Assembly: GCA_013423325.1 (NCBI GenBank)
Contig: BLJB01000115.1
Span: 62,001-126,000 of the forward strand
Direction of reading: 5' to 3'
Length of the DNA: 64,000 nucleotides
Source of the DNA: Usnea hakonensis
Lineage: Eukaryota > Ascomycota > Lecanoromycetes > Lecanorales > Parmeliaceae
Shown here: piece after piece, positions 21,420-33,179 of the stretch
How the letters are laid out: every line of letters starts with the position of its first letter
Position numbering within the stretch: position 1 is the stretch's first letter
Translations under genes and position numbers: made by a program
The notes under the pieces: model-generated
The model's input: only the letters and a program-made list of their open reading frames with translations
Database searches by the model: none
Told to the model about the DNA's origin: nothing

Positions 21420-23218
21420 ATGATGAGGAACCCATGTTTCTTGCTTTTCTCTGGCACATTGGCCCGAGTCATTGTAGCTGCAGAGGCCCCTCGACCTCGG
21501 GGCGTTGGCCCTGAATGTTCGATACCACTCACTACCCATTTACTGCTCGCGTGACTTTCAACTGACCAATTGGACAGTTGCCAAATATTACAAAGATTTG
21601 GAAACTTTCACATGTATATCTGCCCCCTCGATACACCTTTCCATCGCCCGTCTCAACGATGACTTCTGCGATTGCCCTGACGGATCCGATGAACCTGGCA
21701 CCTCAGCCTGCGCACATCTTTCTCCCCTCTCTCCTTCTTTCCCTGGATCAACTCCCAGCGATGATATAGATACTACAAATTCACTACCTGGCTATTACTG
21801 CAAGAACAAAGGCCATCAGCCAAGCTATGTTCCTTTCACTGTTGTAAACGATGGCGTTTGCGACTACGATCTTTGCTGCGATGGAAGTGATGAGTGGGCG
21901 AAAACGGGCGGTATAAAGTGCGAGGATCGCTGTAAAGAGATCGGAAAAGAGTGGAGGAGGCAAGATGAACAAAGACAGAAGTCACTGTCAATGGCAGGGA
22001 GGAAGAGGAAAGAAATTGTAGCGGATGCTGAAAAATTAAGGAAGGAGGTCGAAGACCGCATATACTCATTGCGAACAGAGATTCAGGGCGGAGAGATCAA
22101 AGTGAAGAGCCTTGAATCCGACCTGGCGGAGGCGGAAAGGCAGGAGAGGAGTAAGATCGTCAAGGGTCCCAAAGATCTGAGTAAGATGGGCCTATTGGCT
22201 CAGCTTGCGAGGGATAGAATAGAGGAGCTCCGAGAATCGCTCGTGGAGGTACGGAGTCAGCGAGATACTGGTAAAGCGAGAATTGCGGAACTGGAAGGAA
22301 TACTGTCCACCTTCAAAGAGGAGTACAACCCCAATTTCAACGACGAAGGTGTCAAAAGAGCCGTCAGAGGTTGGGAGGAATATGCCGCTCGTGATAAAAG
22401 CGAAATTGGTGATGATGCTCACGACCGTGACCTCGATGAAATAGCCAAACCTGATGGTGAGACTGGTGCTATCAATTGGCGTGAATGGGAGGAGCCGGAG
22501 GAGAGTGATGTCGACGTTCGTAAGTATTCTCCTGGTAGATCTCACTCGTCTATGTCTGACAAACGCCGAAGTCTACAGATTCGAAGCCTACCTTCCCACC
22601 TCAGTGCGAGACTGGCTGGACCAAAGACTCCGCGACCTCCGCGTTATCCTTGTTGAGAACGGCATCCTAGCCGCTACCCGCTCCCCTGATGGCGAATCCA
22701 AAGAACTAGAAGACGCCCGTAACGCCGTCAAAGCAGCCCAAGATAGCCTCGACGAAAACAATAGGCAACTTACTACTCATCAAGAAGACCTGGAGAAAGA
22801 CTACGGCGCTGATGATGTGTTCCGCGCTCTCAAAGGCCAGTGTATTAGCAAGGATTCTGGTGAATATACGTACGAGCTATGCTGGCTGGACAAGACGAAG
22901 CAGAAATCGAAGAAAGGAGGCTCCCAGACAACAATGGGAAACTTCGTGTCCTTTGACAGAGTAATGGTAGATGATGAAGTCCCGCCTGATGGAAAAGGAT
23001 TGGGTAGTGGGGAGAGAGTGGCGCTGAGATACGAAAATGGGCAACATTGTTGGAATGGACCGAATAGAAGTACGCTGGTTGTGCTGGCTTGTGCAGAGAA
23101 AGACGAATTGTGGAAGATTACAGAGGAAGAGAAGTGTGTCTACAGGATGGAGGTGGGGACACCAGCTGTCTGTGGGGTGGGCGAGAAGAAAGAGGAAAAG
23201 CCCAAGGATGAGCTGTAG
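21420..23218 (+). CDS. GTB1: Glucosidase II beta subunit (PRKCSH-type)
   Basis: Three exons: 21420-21516, 21578-22519 and 22572-23218, giving 561 aa. Residues 1-23 form a signal peptide, followed by the conserved EAPRPRGVGPEFAKYYKD start. Two LDL-receptor-A-like repeats follow (DDFCDCPDGSDEPGTSAC; DGVCDYDLCCDGSDEW), then a long charged coiled coil and a linker. The C-terminal mannose-6-phosphate-receptor-like domain includes GQCISKDSGEYTYELC and NGQHCWNGPNRSTLV. The protein ends in KDEL, an ER-retention signal. It forms a heterodimer with the catalytic alpha subunit that trims glucose from N-glycans in the calnexin cycle. The first intron donor (GTTCGA) is unusual, but splicing restores conserved Phe and frame. 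Confidence 0.93.
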
Positions 23219-23374
23219 ATGAAGATGGGGAGGAGAAATCTGTACATTAAACAATCTAAACAATCTGCAGCAGGGTATCATTGATGATATACAAAACTAT
23301 GGTTCTATTTCAAATACATTTCCTCCTTTAGCCAGCCAAATCTGCCACGCAATAGTGATCGGCCACAAAAAACC

Positions 23375-24335
23375 TCACCGTTTCGCATTCGCAGGTATGG
23401 AAAACCCCCTCGTCATAAAATCCAAGTGTTTCTCGTCCATTCCATTCTTATTCGAAAACAAGCTCTTTACATTGTCATTCGCTCCTAGCCTTCTCCGCTT
23501 ATTCCGCTCTTCCTGCTCTGCCAGGACCTTTGCTGTCAAAGACGCCGTGTCCGCATTCTTGATGTTGCTTTCTGGCTTCTCATTCTTTGTTTGTGTCGAT
23601 TTGATGGGCTCTTCAGCAACGGTAGCTTCTTCGACAGTGGTTGTCTTCTTCCTTTTCTTGCCGGTACCGGAAACTTTTTTCAGTGAGTGTGTCAGGCCTT
23701 GGGCTTTCAGATTTGCGATACGTAACTCGAGGCTGTCCTTATCTGTTTGGGATACTGGCAGAATTGGTATTATGTTCTCGGGGGTAAAAGGTTCGTGACA
23801 CTGCCCTTTATTAGCACCGTCGTAACATAGGTAACACCTGTATGGATTGTGACCATACCTGGAGGCACACATTGCCCGGCATCTCTTTGAAAACTGTTTC
23901 TGCGAATGCATGCCCGCACGGCACAAGGTACACGGCCCTTGTTCCTGGTCCCAATGGTTTCCCCGTGACGGGACACACCCATCTCTGGCTCGTTCTCAGC
24001 CCTTCAGTCTGGAAACGGACTTCAATTACATCCCTCAATCCCCGCAATCGATCCTTGAAAGCCTCTCCTCTTCGCTCAAACTCTTCCTTGGCCACCTCGC
24101 GGCCGTTGTTGCCCACGTCCACTAGATAGATAAGCACGGCATCTTTGTTGTACAAGGTGCCTAAAGCGTCTGAGACGACAGGAAGGGATAAGGGCCGGTG
24201 AGAAAGGGCGCAGGTGGACCAGTAGTGCTCTTGTTGCTCGCTTTGGATTTCTTTGACTTGAGTGGTCGAGAGGGCGGCGGCGGAGGATTTGACGAGTTCG
24301 CGGCGGGTGGGAATGGAGCCCCCATCGTTACCCAT
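23375..24335 (-). CDS. rtf2: Replication termination factor 2 (RTF2)
   Basis: Two exons: 24335-23859 and 23800-23375, giving 300 aa. The start MGNDGGSIPTRREL is the family's canonical N-terminus, so I use the inner ATG at 24335. Cysteine and histidine pairs of the divergent RING are visible: WSTCALSHRPL, RWVCPVTGKPL, LVPCGHAFAE, and VCLQCHEPFTPENIIPILP across the 58-bp intron. The C-terminal part is Lys-rich and disordered. RTF2 acts at stalled replication forks and, in several organisms, in splicing. The gene is convergent with GTB1, with 156 bp between stop codons, and divergent from the next gene. Confidence 0.92.
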
Positions 24336-24648
24336 CTCTCTGGCTGATAGAGAATGAAATATGAGTAAACTCAAAGCTACTTTATCTTGTGTCTGTAAAG
24401 CAAAGTAGTTGCCTGCGCTCTAAAAATATTATTCTCTAAATCTGCAACTAGCGGGCAAAAACAACGGTCCCTCGGATGACATAGGCGGGGCTAGCAAAGG
24501 CTTCCCTTTTTTTCGCTCCACCGGAAAGGGAGTCACCTCGCTTCTATCAAGTTTGTTCTCCCTTTAGGCTTCTCCTCAGAATGCGGCTGTCTTCACAGTG
24601 TATCCCCCAACTGTCAACAGCTGCTTCTGGGGACACTCTTCGCCAGCA
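24336..24648. promoter_or_regulatory. Bidirectional promoter RTF2 / BTB-like gene, with an overlapping upstream ORF
   Basis: 313 bp lie between divergent starts. A 31-codon upstream ORF (24581-24676) begins in the leader of the plus-strand gene and overlaps its ATG in another frame. Confidence 0.4.
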
Positions 24649-27246
24649 ATGCCGCCTTCACTTGCCTCACCGGTGACCCGAAGCCCGTGTGCTACTCCAA
24701 GTAAACGGCCACAGCGGATGGTTCCGATTATTCCTGCTATACCGAGGAGTCTTGAGAGGCGAAAACCAAAGGAGGATGCGAAGGGCAGCAAGGATGGAAA
24801 GGGGTCTGGCAGCCCAATTCGCGCAATCTCGCCGGAAGGAATAGAAGAGTCCCAGGTGGAGACAGCTATTGCCTCGACACCAGCGATACAAGAGGAAACT
24901 CTTCACCGCGCGGAAGTGAAGGGTTATGGGCAAGAACGTAATACGCAAGAGACTATTGTTGATTTCATAGAAGACGTAGGGTCGGAGAAGAAGGCATCCA
25001 CTACTCAAGGTACGGCTACATTCCGAAGTACTCTCGTCCGAACAAACAAACAAAAGCCGATAACCTTAGCAGCAGATGATAGCAAAGTATCTCCAGCCCA
25101 ATCTCCAGGATCTGGAATAGAGAAGCATGGGTCTTGCTTGCCTCCGCCTTTCTATCCAAAGGCGCCTCTTCCACCAGCCATCTCGACCAATTTCTCTTCT
25201 GCCAATGAGAAAGCTATTGCTTCGGAAGAGACCTCGCAGACCGCTGAGGAAGCCGATGGCAGTACTATGAGCAAGCAGTACTCGACGAAGAACCATGTAA
25301 CCCTCAATGCTACTGCCCCAGCCTTCCATGCTCATCCTAACCCCCCAACCGACGCCACCACCTCTCCAACAGAGTCGACCTGTAATGGATATGATCTAGC
25401 CCAATCAGTCCATCAGCATCAAGAACTTACACCACCGATTGACGAGAACCAATCTCCAGTACAGCAAGTTTATCATGGCTACGGAGCCAGCCAGAATATT
25501 TCTTTCTACGCACCACCTCAATCCTCGAATGACCCTTCTTCACCGAATCACTCCGTCTACCAGGGTTATGCCTACGTACCCGCGTCATATGGCAATTCGC
25601 ACCCGTCCCATACGTCTCATCATCCCGTCGGCTCTCCATACCGTACCGATCTTGGTGCTTCCTACGAACAACGTTATGGGCGCCAGCCGCCATCCTACAG
25701 CAATGAATCGCCCTATACTGTCTTGGGTAGTCAACCACCGCTCACACCATCTAGGACACCGTTAGACCCTTCTGCTCCGCCATGGAGCTCCTCCAATGGA
25801 CTTCTGCCGACAATGCCCTTCAGCTACGGTCATGTGGGCTCATATGATCCGCCATCAGAATCACGCGTTCGCTCGACATCTCAGGAACCATGGAACTCGG
25901 ACGAGTCTACTCCAAAGGATGGCCCCGTCGATGACGAGTCCAAGTCAGACCACTTAGATGTCTTTGAAGCAAAGACAGCCCAGATGATGAGAGGTGTCTG
26001 GCGTTCTCTCAACAATTGCTTTTCGAGTCACGTGCCATTGGTTGAACATCTGCTACAACAATTCAACATTGAGGAGTACGCAGATTGCCAGTTGACTCTC
26101 GTACACGAGAATCTTCGTTTTGCGAAAACGAGGTGGTCCCTCAGTAGCCTGTTGCTTATTCAAAGCTATAAGCTACGGGATCTACTCAAGTCAGCCGGTC
26201 TGAGCGAAAAGGGAAAGGCTCATCTGGAAATAAGGCTGACTGATCGCTTTGTTACTCCATGGGCGATGGATTCAGCACTTCGAGTCCTCTACGGCGAGCG
26301 CCCAGAGATGATCACGCTCGCTATGATTCGTAGCACTTTTGATGACATGAGTCCTCAGTCGTGGATTCTCCAGATGGATGCGTGCTTGGGTTTTGCTGCC
26401 GCTGGCCACGTCTTGGGTTTGGAACAGGTTGTCTCACAGGGTCTGCAAGTTGCATGTTCCATCCTTGACTGGGATAACCTGGATCACGCGCTCTCTTTCG
26501 GGTTAGAAAGTGGGCCCAATCGTGGAAACAGCGCCTCAGCCGACGTTATCCCTCGTTATTCCTATTCCCCAATGTGCTCTCGCGACAGCGATCCTTCTTC
26601 CACTCTCAACCTGACCCCGCCATCTTCAAGCGCAGAGTCCGGGCTAGAACGCTCCGGTCAGCCTGGTTCCAACTATGAAGGTATCTTCTCCATAAGCTCT
26701 GACACAACAGCGGTCCGTAGTGCGTCGGAGCTACAAACGCGTTGTCTTCAGTGGATAGCTTCCAACCTTGATGATACTTGGCATTTCGATCCATCTGCCA
26801 GGCCGTTGGCGGAAGTCGACCGTTTGCCTATGACCGCGGAGAGTCGCTCACCCCTTTTCAAGTCTCGCTTGAGCCGCATTCAATTCGGCGACCACCCTTC
26901 TGAGATGCACGCTAAAGCAAGCGATCGCAATTCCGTCATTTCAAGTATCGTGCTCTCTTTACCATTCATAGCTTTGAAGTACGTGCTTGATCTTGGAACG
27001 CAGCCTATCTTACGTCAACTACACCCAATAGTAAAAGAGCGAGAAAGGAGACGTCAGATCGTACTGCAGAGTAAGAGTGTGTCATGGAATCAACGACTGG
27101 CCGCTAGGGATCATGAGTGGGCAGAAGTAGGATACACAGAATGGGTGGAAACCGCCACTGATGGACAAGTCAGTCTGGCGAGAAAAGCTACTGGGATCGA
27201 TCGACAGGTGTCTGAACCAAGCACGCCTGATCAGCAAAAGGGGTAG
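24649..27246 (+). CDS. Large fungal protein with BTB/POZ-like segment
   Basis: Single exon, 865 aa from ATG 24649; the frame extends further upstream but has no earlier ATG. Residues 1-430 are disordered and rich in Pro, Ser, Tyr and Gln (many YGxxP and HP motifs). A folded region follows from about 450. Its segment YADCQLTLVHENLRFAKTRW, followed by a hydrophobic RDLL helix, resembles a BTB core, and helical repeats come after. A second ordered block lies near 770-850, including IVLSLPFIALKYVLDLG and a basic ERERRRQ helix. I know of no characterised orthologue. The layout would suit a scaffold or transcription-linked adaptor, but that is inference. Confidence 0.75.
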   Translation: MPPSLASPVTRSPCATPSKRPQRMVPIIPAIPRSLERRKPKEDAKGSKDGKGSGSPIRAISPEGIEESQVETAIASTPAIQEETLHRAEVKGYGQERNTQETIVDFIEDVGSEKKASTTQGTATFRSTLVRTNKQKPITLAADDSKVSPAQSPGSGIEKHGSCLPPPFYPKAPLPPAISTNFSSANEKAIASEETSQTAEEADGSTMSKQYSTKNHVTLNATAPAFHAHPNPPTDATTSPTESTCNGYDLAQSVHQHQELTPPIDENQSPVQQVYHGYGASQNISFYAPPQSSNDPSSPNHSVYQGYAYVPASYGNSHPSHTSHHPVGSPYRTDLGASYEQRYGRQPPSYSNESPYTVLGSQPPLTPSRTPLDPSAPPWSSSNGLLPTMPFSYGHVGSYDPPSESRVRSTSQEPWNSDESTPKDGPVDDESKSDHLDVFEAKTAQMMRGVWRSLNNCFSSHVPLVEHLLQQFNIEEYADCQLTLVHENLRFAKTRWSLSSLLLIQSYKLRDLLKSAGLSEKGKAHLEIRLTDRFVTPWAMDSALRVLYGERPEMITLAMIRSTFDDMSPQSWILQMDACLGFAAAGHVLGLEQVVSQGLQVACSILDWDNLDHALSFGLESGPNRGNSASADVIPRYSYSPMCSRDSDPSSTLNLTPPSSSAESGLERSGQPGSNYEGIFSISSDTTAVRSASELQTRCLQWIASNLDDTWHFDPSARPLAEVDRLPMTAESRSPLFKSRLSRIQFGDHPSEMHAKASDRNSVISSIVLSLPFIALKYVLDLGTQPILRQLHPIVKERERRRQIVLQSKSVSWNQRLAARDHEWAEVGYTEWVETATDGQVSLARKATGIDRQVSEPSTPDQQKG

Positions 27247-27986
27247 CATTGGGGTTTACGTATTTCTGCAGGAGGTAGATCCTTAAGAGAGCTTTATTTT
27301 TGCATTGCAAGCGACGGATGTCTCCGGGGGAAAAAAAAGATCAGTAAGAGCTATGATAACGACGAATACACGATGTGGGATGCATGCAAGGCTGTCTTCT
27401 TTCATTGGCGACGCTTGGAGAGCTCTGTTGCTGTCCTTCGTTAAACGCGATGGTACCTCAGATCAAAGTACGCTCAGGCTTTGGCCAAAACACTTTTGTG
27501 CTAGAGTCCGGATACACCAGAAAAAATAACATAGCGAAAGCAGTCTAATGCGATTCCATTCTTGCATTGCTTTCTGTACGGCTTTCGGAGAGCTTGGGGT
27601 CTCTCATATGTCTACTATGCGCCAAGACAAGACTCAAAAGCTGAATTGGTCAAGCCGGTACAGTATGAGCCTGACAGGACCCATAAATTTCTGTGATCAC
27701 CTCTTTGTGTTGGTATTCTTTTCTACATGCGCGAATCAGCGTAATAGGGCGGCTTGATTCGGTCCCGCCTTTTCTTTCACTCGCTCTTTCTTCCTTCCTC
27801 TTTGGCTCGCATTTTCCTCTTCCCCAACAATTAGAATTTCATCAAAAACACAACATCTACTCTATACCTACTCTATACCTATAAACAATGCTGGAACTTT
27901 GTCATTCCCTATCCTAATACCCCTCTCGTCTCTCTTGCTCCCTGTTTTTCCAATATTCACTTTCCCAGCAAGAACATACAAGCAAG
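27247..27986. other. Intergenic with strong CT-rich leader
   Basis: From about 27770 the plus strand is CT-rich and contains a tandem TACTCTATACC (two copies) near 27856-27880, just before an ATG in good context at 27889 (AACAATGC) that opens only 9 codons. This looks like the promoter of the hypothetical gene that follows. Confidence 0.4.
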
Positions 27987-29172
27987 TTGAGATCTGTCGT
28001 GCCAAAATCCTCAATATCTATTACCGCCCAGCGCGTTGTCGGTACCCGTCGCATCCGCATGGGACGAGAACGACGTGTGTCTAAAGCAACAAGAAGTAGT
28101 GGTGACAGCGAGACAAGGTTTGAAGCGAATCAGGTCATGGCGGATGTAGCGAGCAGTCAGTGCCGGCCTTTTACAATCTGGTGTCATCGCAGTCCTCAAG
28201 AATCATTCTACTGAAAGTGCTGTCTCCGCAGATAATCGTTTTGCTGTCCTTAGCCAAAGAGAACCTGCATCTGGCATAGAGAAGAAGCGGGAAAGTGCAT
28301 CATCTTCGGATTTTGGTTTTGCCCTTGAAGGACCGGTCACGTTGCCTGCCAATGAAGTGTCGTTGAAAGAAAAGAGCAAAGACGTCTTCGTATCTGCACC
28401 TTCTTCCGCTGTTCCTTGCACTAGGAGACCACCGATACCTAGCCTTTCTTCTCGCAAGCCCGTCAAGTCAAGTCGTGTGGAAACGAGTCGGCAAATTTCA
28501 ACTCCCACAATTGCAAGCATCTCCTCACCTACCAAGCCTCATTCACAGCGCCCGCCGCTCGTCCGCACCAATACATATTCCATTCAATCTTGCAAATCAC
28601 CCTCCGGTTCTGACCACATTCCACCTGCTTTCGACACAGCTGCTCCAAATATATCAATCTTTACTAAAGAACATCCGCCAAAACTTCCTATACCACCGAT
28701 ACCACGAGATCCATTGTCAACTCCTACTCTGGCTACTCTTCCGACCCATCCATCTCTTGACCTCAAGTCCCTCACGGACCCCAAATCTCTGGGACCTGTG
28801 TGCCGTCAATTCGCATCTCCAACAGTGACCTCCTCTGACCACTTCCATAGCGATGATCCAATGCACGATCTTGTAAAAGGTACAAGCGGGAGAATTTTTG
28901 CCATTGCGGCAGAGATTGCAGCGGCGAACATGCACAGTGCAATGAAGCCTGTTGGCGTCGTGATGTTGCCAGTTTCCGCAAAGAGAATCAGAAAGATCAA
29001 AGGAAGGACCAAGAGAAAGAAGTTGAAGATTGCAGGGGCAGCGTCTGTGAACCCGCCAGAGGAAATGGGGGATGACAGCGGGGGAAGAAGTAGACGATTG
29101 GCTAGGGAAAGAAGAGGGGTTTGTGAGTGCCCTTTCCGAGTCGAGTGCCCTTTCGTTCTTAGCTTCGAATAA
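27987..29172 (+). CDS. Hypothetical basic, Ser/Pro-rich protein (model uncertain)
   Basis: Two plus-strand frames look coding: 27987-28140 (Arg/Ser-rich) and about 28157-29172. The second contains SADNRFAVLSQREP, a long Ser/Pro/Thr-rich stretch (PPLVRTNTYS) and a strongly basic patch (KRIRKIKGRTKRKKLKI) that could be a nuclear localisation signal. The frames are out of register, so an intron must join them, but I could not fix its donor. A further frame at 29233-29433 may be a last exon. No family recognised. The strand is judged from composition; an opposite-strand frame at 28806-29453 also exists. Confidence 0.3.
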
Positions 29173-29433
29173 TAAGGCGTTATTGGACCATATCGAGACA
29201 TATAACGCAATTCAGAAGTATCATCAGACTTAATGATCGCTTTTCGGAAGATTGATGCTAACTCCGGACGTGTAGTGGAAGCGGTCATGGGAGAAGTGAA
29301 ACCTTCTGAAGACGGGGACAAAGACTTAAAAATTGGGAAGCCAATGAGTGCGATAAAGATGGAATTACATCCGAGTGACTTTGAAGGATGGGCTGAACAG
29401 TATCCGGTCTCGAACTCTGAACGTCCATTATAA

Positions 29434-30391
29434 TTATTAATTGCAGGCGACATGGGCCACGTTCCGTCGGAGCCTGAGATAGCACCCCGAGTGTCCTCTA
29501 GCCATTTCTATGTTCTTCATCCCCTCAGATTACCTTTGAACACCGTTGTAAACGTGATTCTCTTTGCTTATGGCGAAGCCAAGATTTGCGGTCATGCCGA
29601 GGTACTTTCTGCACTTACGTGATTTCCATGTTTGGCGAAGGGAAGATCCTGCGGCATAGGTTACAGGTAGGTACCTGTTTTACCTACATCAACGTAATTC
29701 GACCATTGTTTCTTCTTGAAGGATGGTTGACTCAGAGACTTTGTCAGCCAAACGGCGGTGCAGGTACATGTACTTTTCAAGGCGTCTTACTCTGCCTCTT
29801 ATTCCTTTAACATTAAAAGTAGCTCTGCGCGCCGATCCGATGCATCCGCTCGTCACGATGTACGGTGAACCGCGCACTCAATGTCCTTTAAGTGAGTACC
29901 GCTCTTCACGCTCGAGACTTTTCCGGGCTCCTTGTGCTCAGGTCCTGCGTATCGGTATGCAACATCCCCTTAACGCGGCTGCATGAGAACCTTGCTTAGG
30001 AACGTGTCTCCATTATACGTACTTACTTTCCGCTGACGTGTGGTAGTGGCAGAGGTTTTCGGCTTGTAAAGTACATTGCTACGAGAAGTTTTAACGGGGC
30101 GGTAAGTGTTTTAGTAAGCAACCCGCATACTGTTGCATTGCGCTTACTGTGCCAACGAGTAAGACTGCGACGAGGAGGGCAGTGCCAGTCTTGAATGGTG
30201 CCAGACTATGGAGACGCCAACATGTGAATGCAGATGCCCACTATTATGTCCACCTGCAAATGGGACCGCGAGTGGATACCATCGTCATCCGCCTAAGATA
30301 TTCCTCTTCCACTGAATTTTTTTTATAATGTCTACAGCTCCTTTCTCCTTCAAGCTGCCTCTGATTAAGATCGAATTTCCCTGTATTCATA
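29434..30391. other. Intergenic, nothing recognised
   Basis: Promoter side of the rhodopsin-domain gene. No supported frames or repeats. Confidence 0.5.
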
Positions 30392-31929
30392 ATGCCTTCA
30401 ACTCTTTCTGTTGAGCAGCGTGAAATGTACGCAGTTGCGATTACTACCTATATCCTGGTCGTCATTGCAGTAGCCTTGCGGTTCTGGGCCAGAAGACTGT
30501 TGAAAACACAGATCTGGTTGGACGATTGGCTTGCAGCTGCGGCGCTGGTAAATTTCCAAGAATCTGAAGATTCGGGAATGACGAGTTCTTAATCACTAAC
30601 CCCATTCAACAGCTCTTCGCCACGGGATTTCTAATTAAGCTCTTTGTTTGTAAGTTTTATCGGAAGTTCCTTCTTCGATCGTCTAACAAAGTGCTGATAT
30701 TGTCTAGGGTTTCAGCAAGGATTTGGGGAGAGAATCGAAGACATGAAGGGGAAGTCTGCAGTTATATTTTTCAAAAATTACTACGCGGATGAGATACTTT
30801 ATTTTGCGATTATGGGTTCTGTCAAATTCTCCATCTTGACATTTTATTGGAGGATTTTCAAGTCTAAGAGTTACGCCCCATGCTCTGTACTAGCAGCTGC
30901 AACGGCATGTTGGATGATTACTGCAGTAGATGTCCTCGACTCCGGACAATATGCTTTTGACTGACAATTTACAAGCTTTTGATGGTCGTTTTCCAGTGCA
31001 GCCCAGTCTCAGGCTTTTGGGACAAACAGATATCAGCAAAGTGCTCACTCACCGATCATGACATCTTCTTTGCTCAGTCCGGGCCTAACATCTTAACGGA
31101 TGTCGCCCTCCTTTTGCTGTACGTCTTCCTGTAAATCGTCTTCTCGAGCTTCATTTGGGGAGAGCAATTTTACTACGCGCTTTTGACCGTCGATGATTTT
31201 CATTGTAGAGACTTGACTGACCCGCCGGTTTGGATCCAGGCCGGTTCCCTACGTTTGGCGATTACAAAGAACAACTTCGCAAAAGATAGCATTAGCGGTC
31301 ACGTTCTTGCTCGGTAGTATGTGAGTAAAGATGACTTCCATTTGGTTTGAAACCCCTGTTTACTAAATCATTCCAAGCGTTACGGTCATTTCGATTATCC
31401 GCCTCATACTTACGGTAACCATCCGACCTCTGGCCCTCGGATGCAATGGGAGACGGAGAATACGATCCCGTACCTATAGCCATCTGGAATGTAGCGGAAT
31501 TTAACATGGCAATCGTTTCGGGTACTACGAACTGTGCCCAATATTCCTTACAAGTCACATTGAGAGCTCACTCGAGTCCCAGCTTGTTTACCTTCCCTTC
31601 GACCAATCCTATCGCTCATGATCTACGGTGACCCAAAACCAGCCGTCCGCTACTCTCTTGGCAAAACCCTCGCTCGCCCTTGGACACAAGGCCAACAAGC
31701 CCAGGCCCCTCAAGCGCCTCTTGGAGATTCACCAAGCGCGAGCAGCAACCGTCTCAGGTTCTCTCCTCTATCGGACGAAGCGTACGGCTTCGTGGGCATA
31801 GAGCAAATGTCTGCAGTCGCCGTTGTTGGGAAGGTTAGACTGAATGGGGAAGAAGACGTTGAGATGGGGGTTCAAGGGACTGTTGGTGTGCGGAGGGACT
31901 TGGATGTGGAATGGGGCCAGAAGAAGTGA
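30392..31929 (+). CDS. SAT4-like rhodopsin-domain 7TM protein, with a reading-frame break
   Basis: Exons by eye: 30392-30547, 30613-30649, 30708-30925, 30976-31118, 31240-31320, 31378-about 31417, about 31446-31521 and 31583-31929. The splices rebuild the fungal 7TM consensus: ITTYILVVIAVALRFWARR, LDDWLAAAAL, VKFSILTFYWRIF, VVFQCSPVSGFWD, LLLPVPYVWRL, IVTVISIIRLILT, AIWNVAEFNMAIV and CLPSLRPI. Between LILT and DGEYDPVPIAIW the frame shifts by one, and no GT-AG intron of allowed phase fits. The gene therefore carries a 1-bp indel, through decay or sequence error. Family members are membrane proteins of mostly unknown ligand, often expanded in plant-associated moulds. The tail is soluble and poorly conserved. 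Confidence 0.75.
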
Positions 31930-33179
31930 GAAGGGGTCCTCGAGTGGGACATAAGCGGTTCTCTAGAGTTATGCTGAGGGAAAAGTGCTATCATGAAAAC
32001 ATGATTATTAATACGATAGAACACGCAGAGAGTCTGCAGTCCGTCGAGTAGACATCTGGGTTTTCTATATGCTTCGAGTTGTGATAGATCCTGGAAGAGG
32101 AGAGTGTGGTTGGATATGGGACGGATTCTTTTGCCGGAATGAATTTGCTGATAGATGTAGGTATGGAGGGAGGAGTTTGTCCCAACGTGATTCCGGTGAG
32201 CGTGATGGGAACTCATAAGCCCTGATTGTTGCCATGAAAGTGCCAATCACCAAAGTCTTAAAGAGACGCCCCAAGGTTGACTTATTGAGCATCACAACAA
32301 ACATTACTTCTCGAAGCAGGTAACACGGTGACAAGGCAACACATCTCGATTGTCGAAATGGGCTAAGCGGATATTCTTAAGCGCTAACCCAAACGAGTTT
32401 CACGACCCGGCGAACATTAAAAGTCGTGTTTTCTTTAACACACATTTTTGCCCTTTTATGGTAAGGAGGGGTATGTCACGCTAAGGTAGCTAAATGTGTC
32501 ATTCTTAAACACCTTTCCCAACTGAGGTTTTTGAACACCCTTTGTCGAAATCCGAGCATGTTTAACACAATTATTCGCACCTCACTGAACCAGTCAAGCT
32601 ATGCCACAAAACATCTAGCTACCTTTTCGGCTGAAATGTGACCAATGAGAGCAGACTTTCGGCATGAGTAGATGCTGACTAAGGAATGAGAAGGTCTTTC
32701 GCCACCTCTCCATCTCCGCCTTTCCAAAGACATCGATTTGCACACTCGCTACCCACGCTAAAGTATCTTGACTCAAGGCAACCATAATGTAGAAACCGGA
32801 ATCTGTTGGACCCTTTCCATCATTGACTGGCTGTGGTGTCGCTCTAGAGCTTGTTTGCCTGTCACGCAATACGCGTCATTCCTGGAGCCTGATGTTTTGC
32901 CTCCCCCGCCATAGGCCTCTCAGCCTGCCTATTGATGATGTTTTCCTTTCCTCGAGCTTCTTCTCGATTCTCGACCCTTCCATTTGATGATTTGTTGGCT
33001 ATAGGCCCAGGCATGTCTACGTGTATCATGTCTGCCTGCGACTTTCCATCCCACATATAATGTGACTCGAGAGCTCTCTCATTCTCCTTCCTCTCGTATC
33101 AACCATCATCATCCATTTCTACCTCTCACATCAAGCAAAGTTTATCTATACACTACTACACTTTGAACCCATAGCAAAC
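31930..33179. other. Intergenic/promoter region of the small heat shock gene
   Basis: Frames at 31872-32246 and 32615-32869 (-) lack support. The last 250 bp hold the heat shock element listed separately, a CATATAATGTG box at 33053-33063 and a CT-rich leader ending at ATG 33180. Confidence 0.5.
32948..32980 (+). promoter_or_regulatory. Candidate step-type heat shock element
   Basis: TTC occurs at 32948-50, 32958-60, 32968-70 and 32978-80, an exact 10-bp period over four units. This is the spacing of a step-type HSE bound by fungal Hsf1. It lies 200 bp upstream of a small heat shock protein start codon. Confidence 0.5.

Noticed and set aside
28806..29453. 215-codon minus-strand frame with hydrophobic stretches
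   Set aside because: Opposes the more protein-like plus-strand frame; the hydrophobic runs are antisense of Lys/Arg-rich codons.
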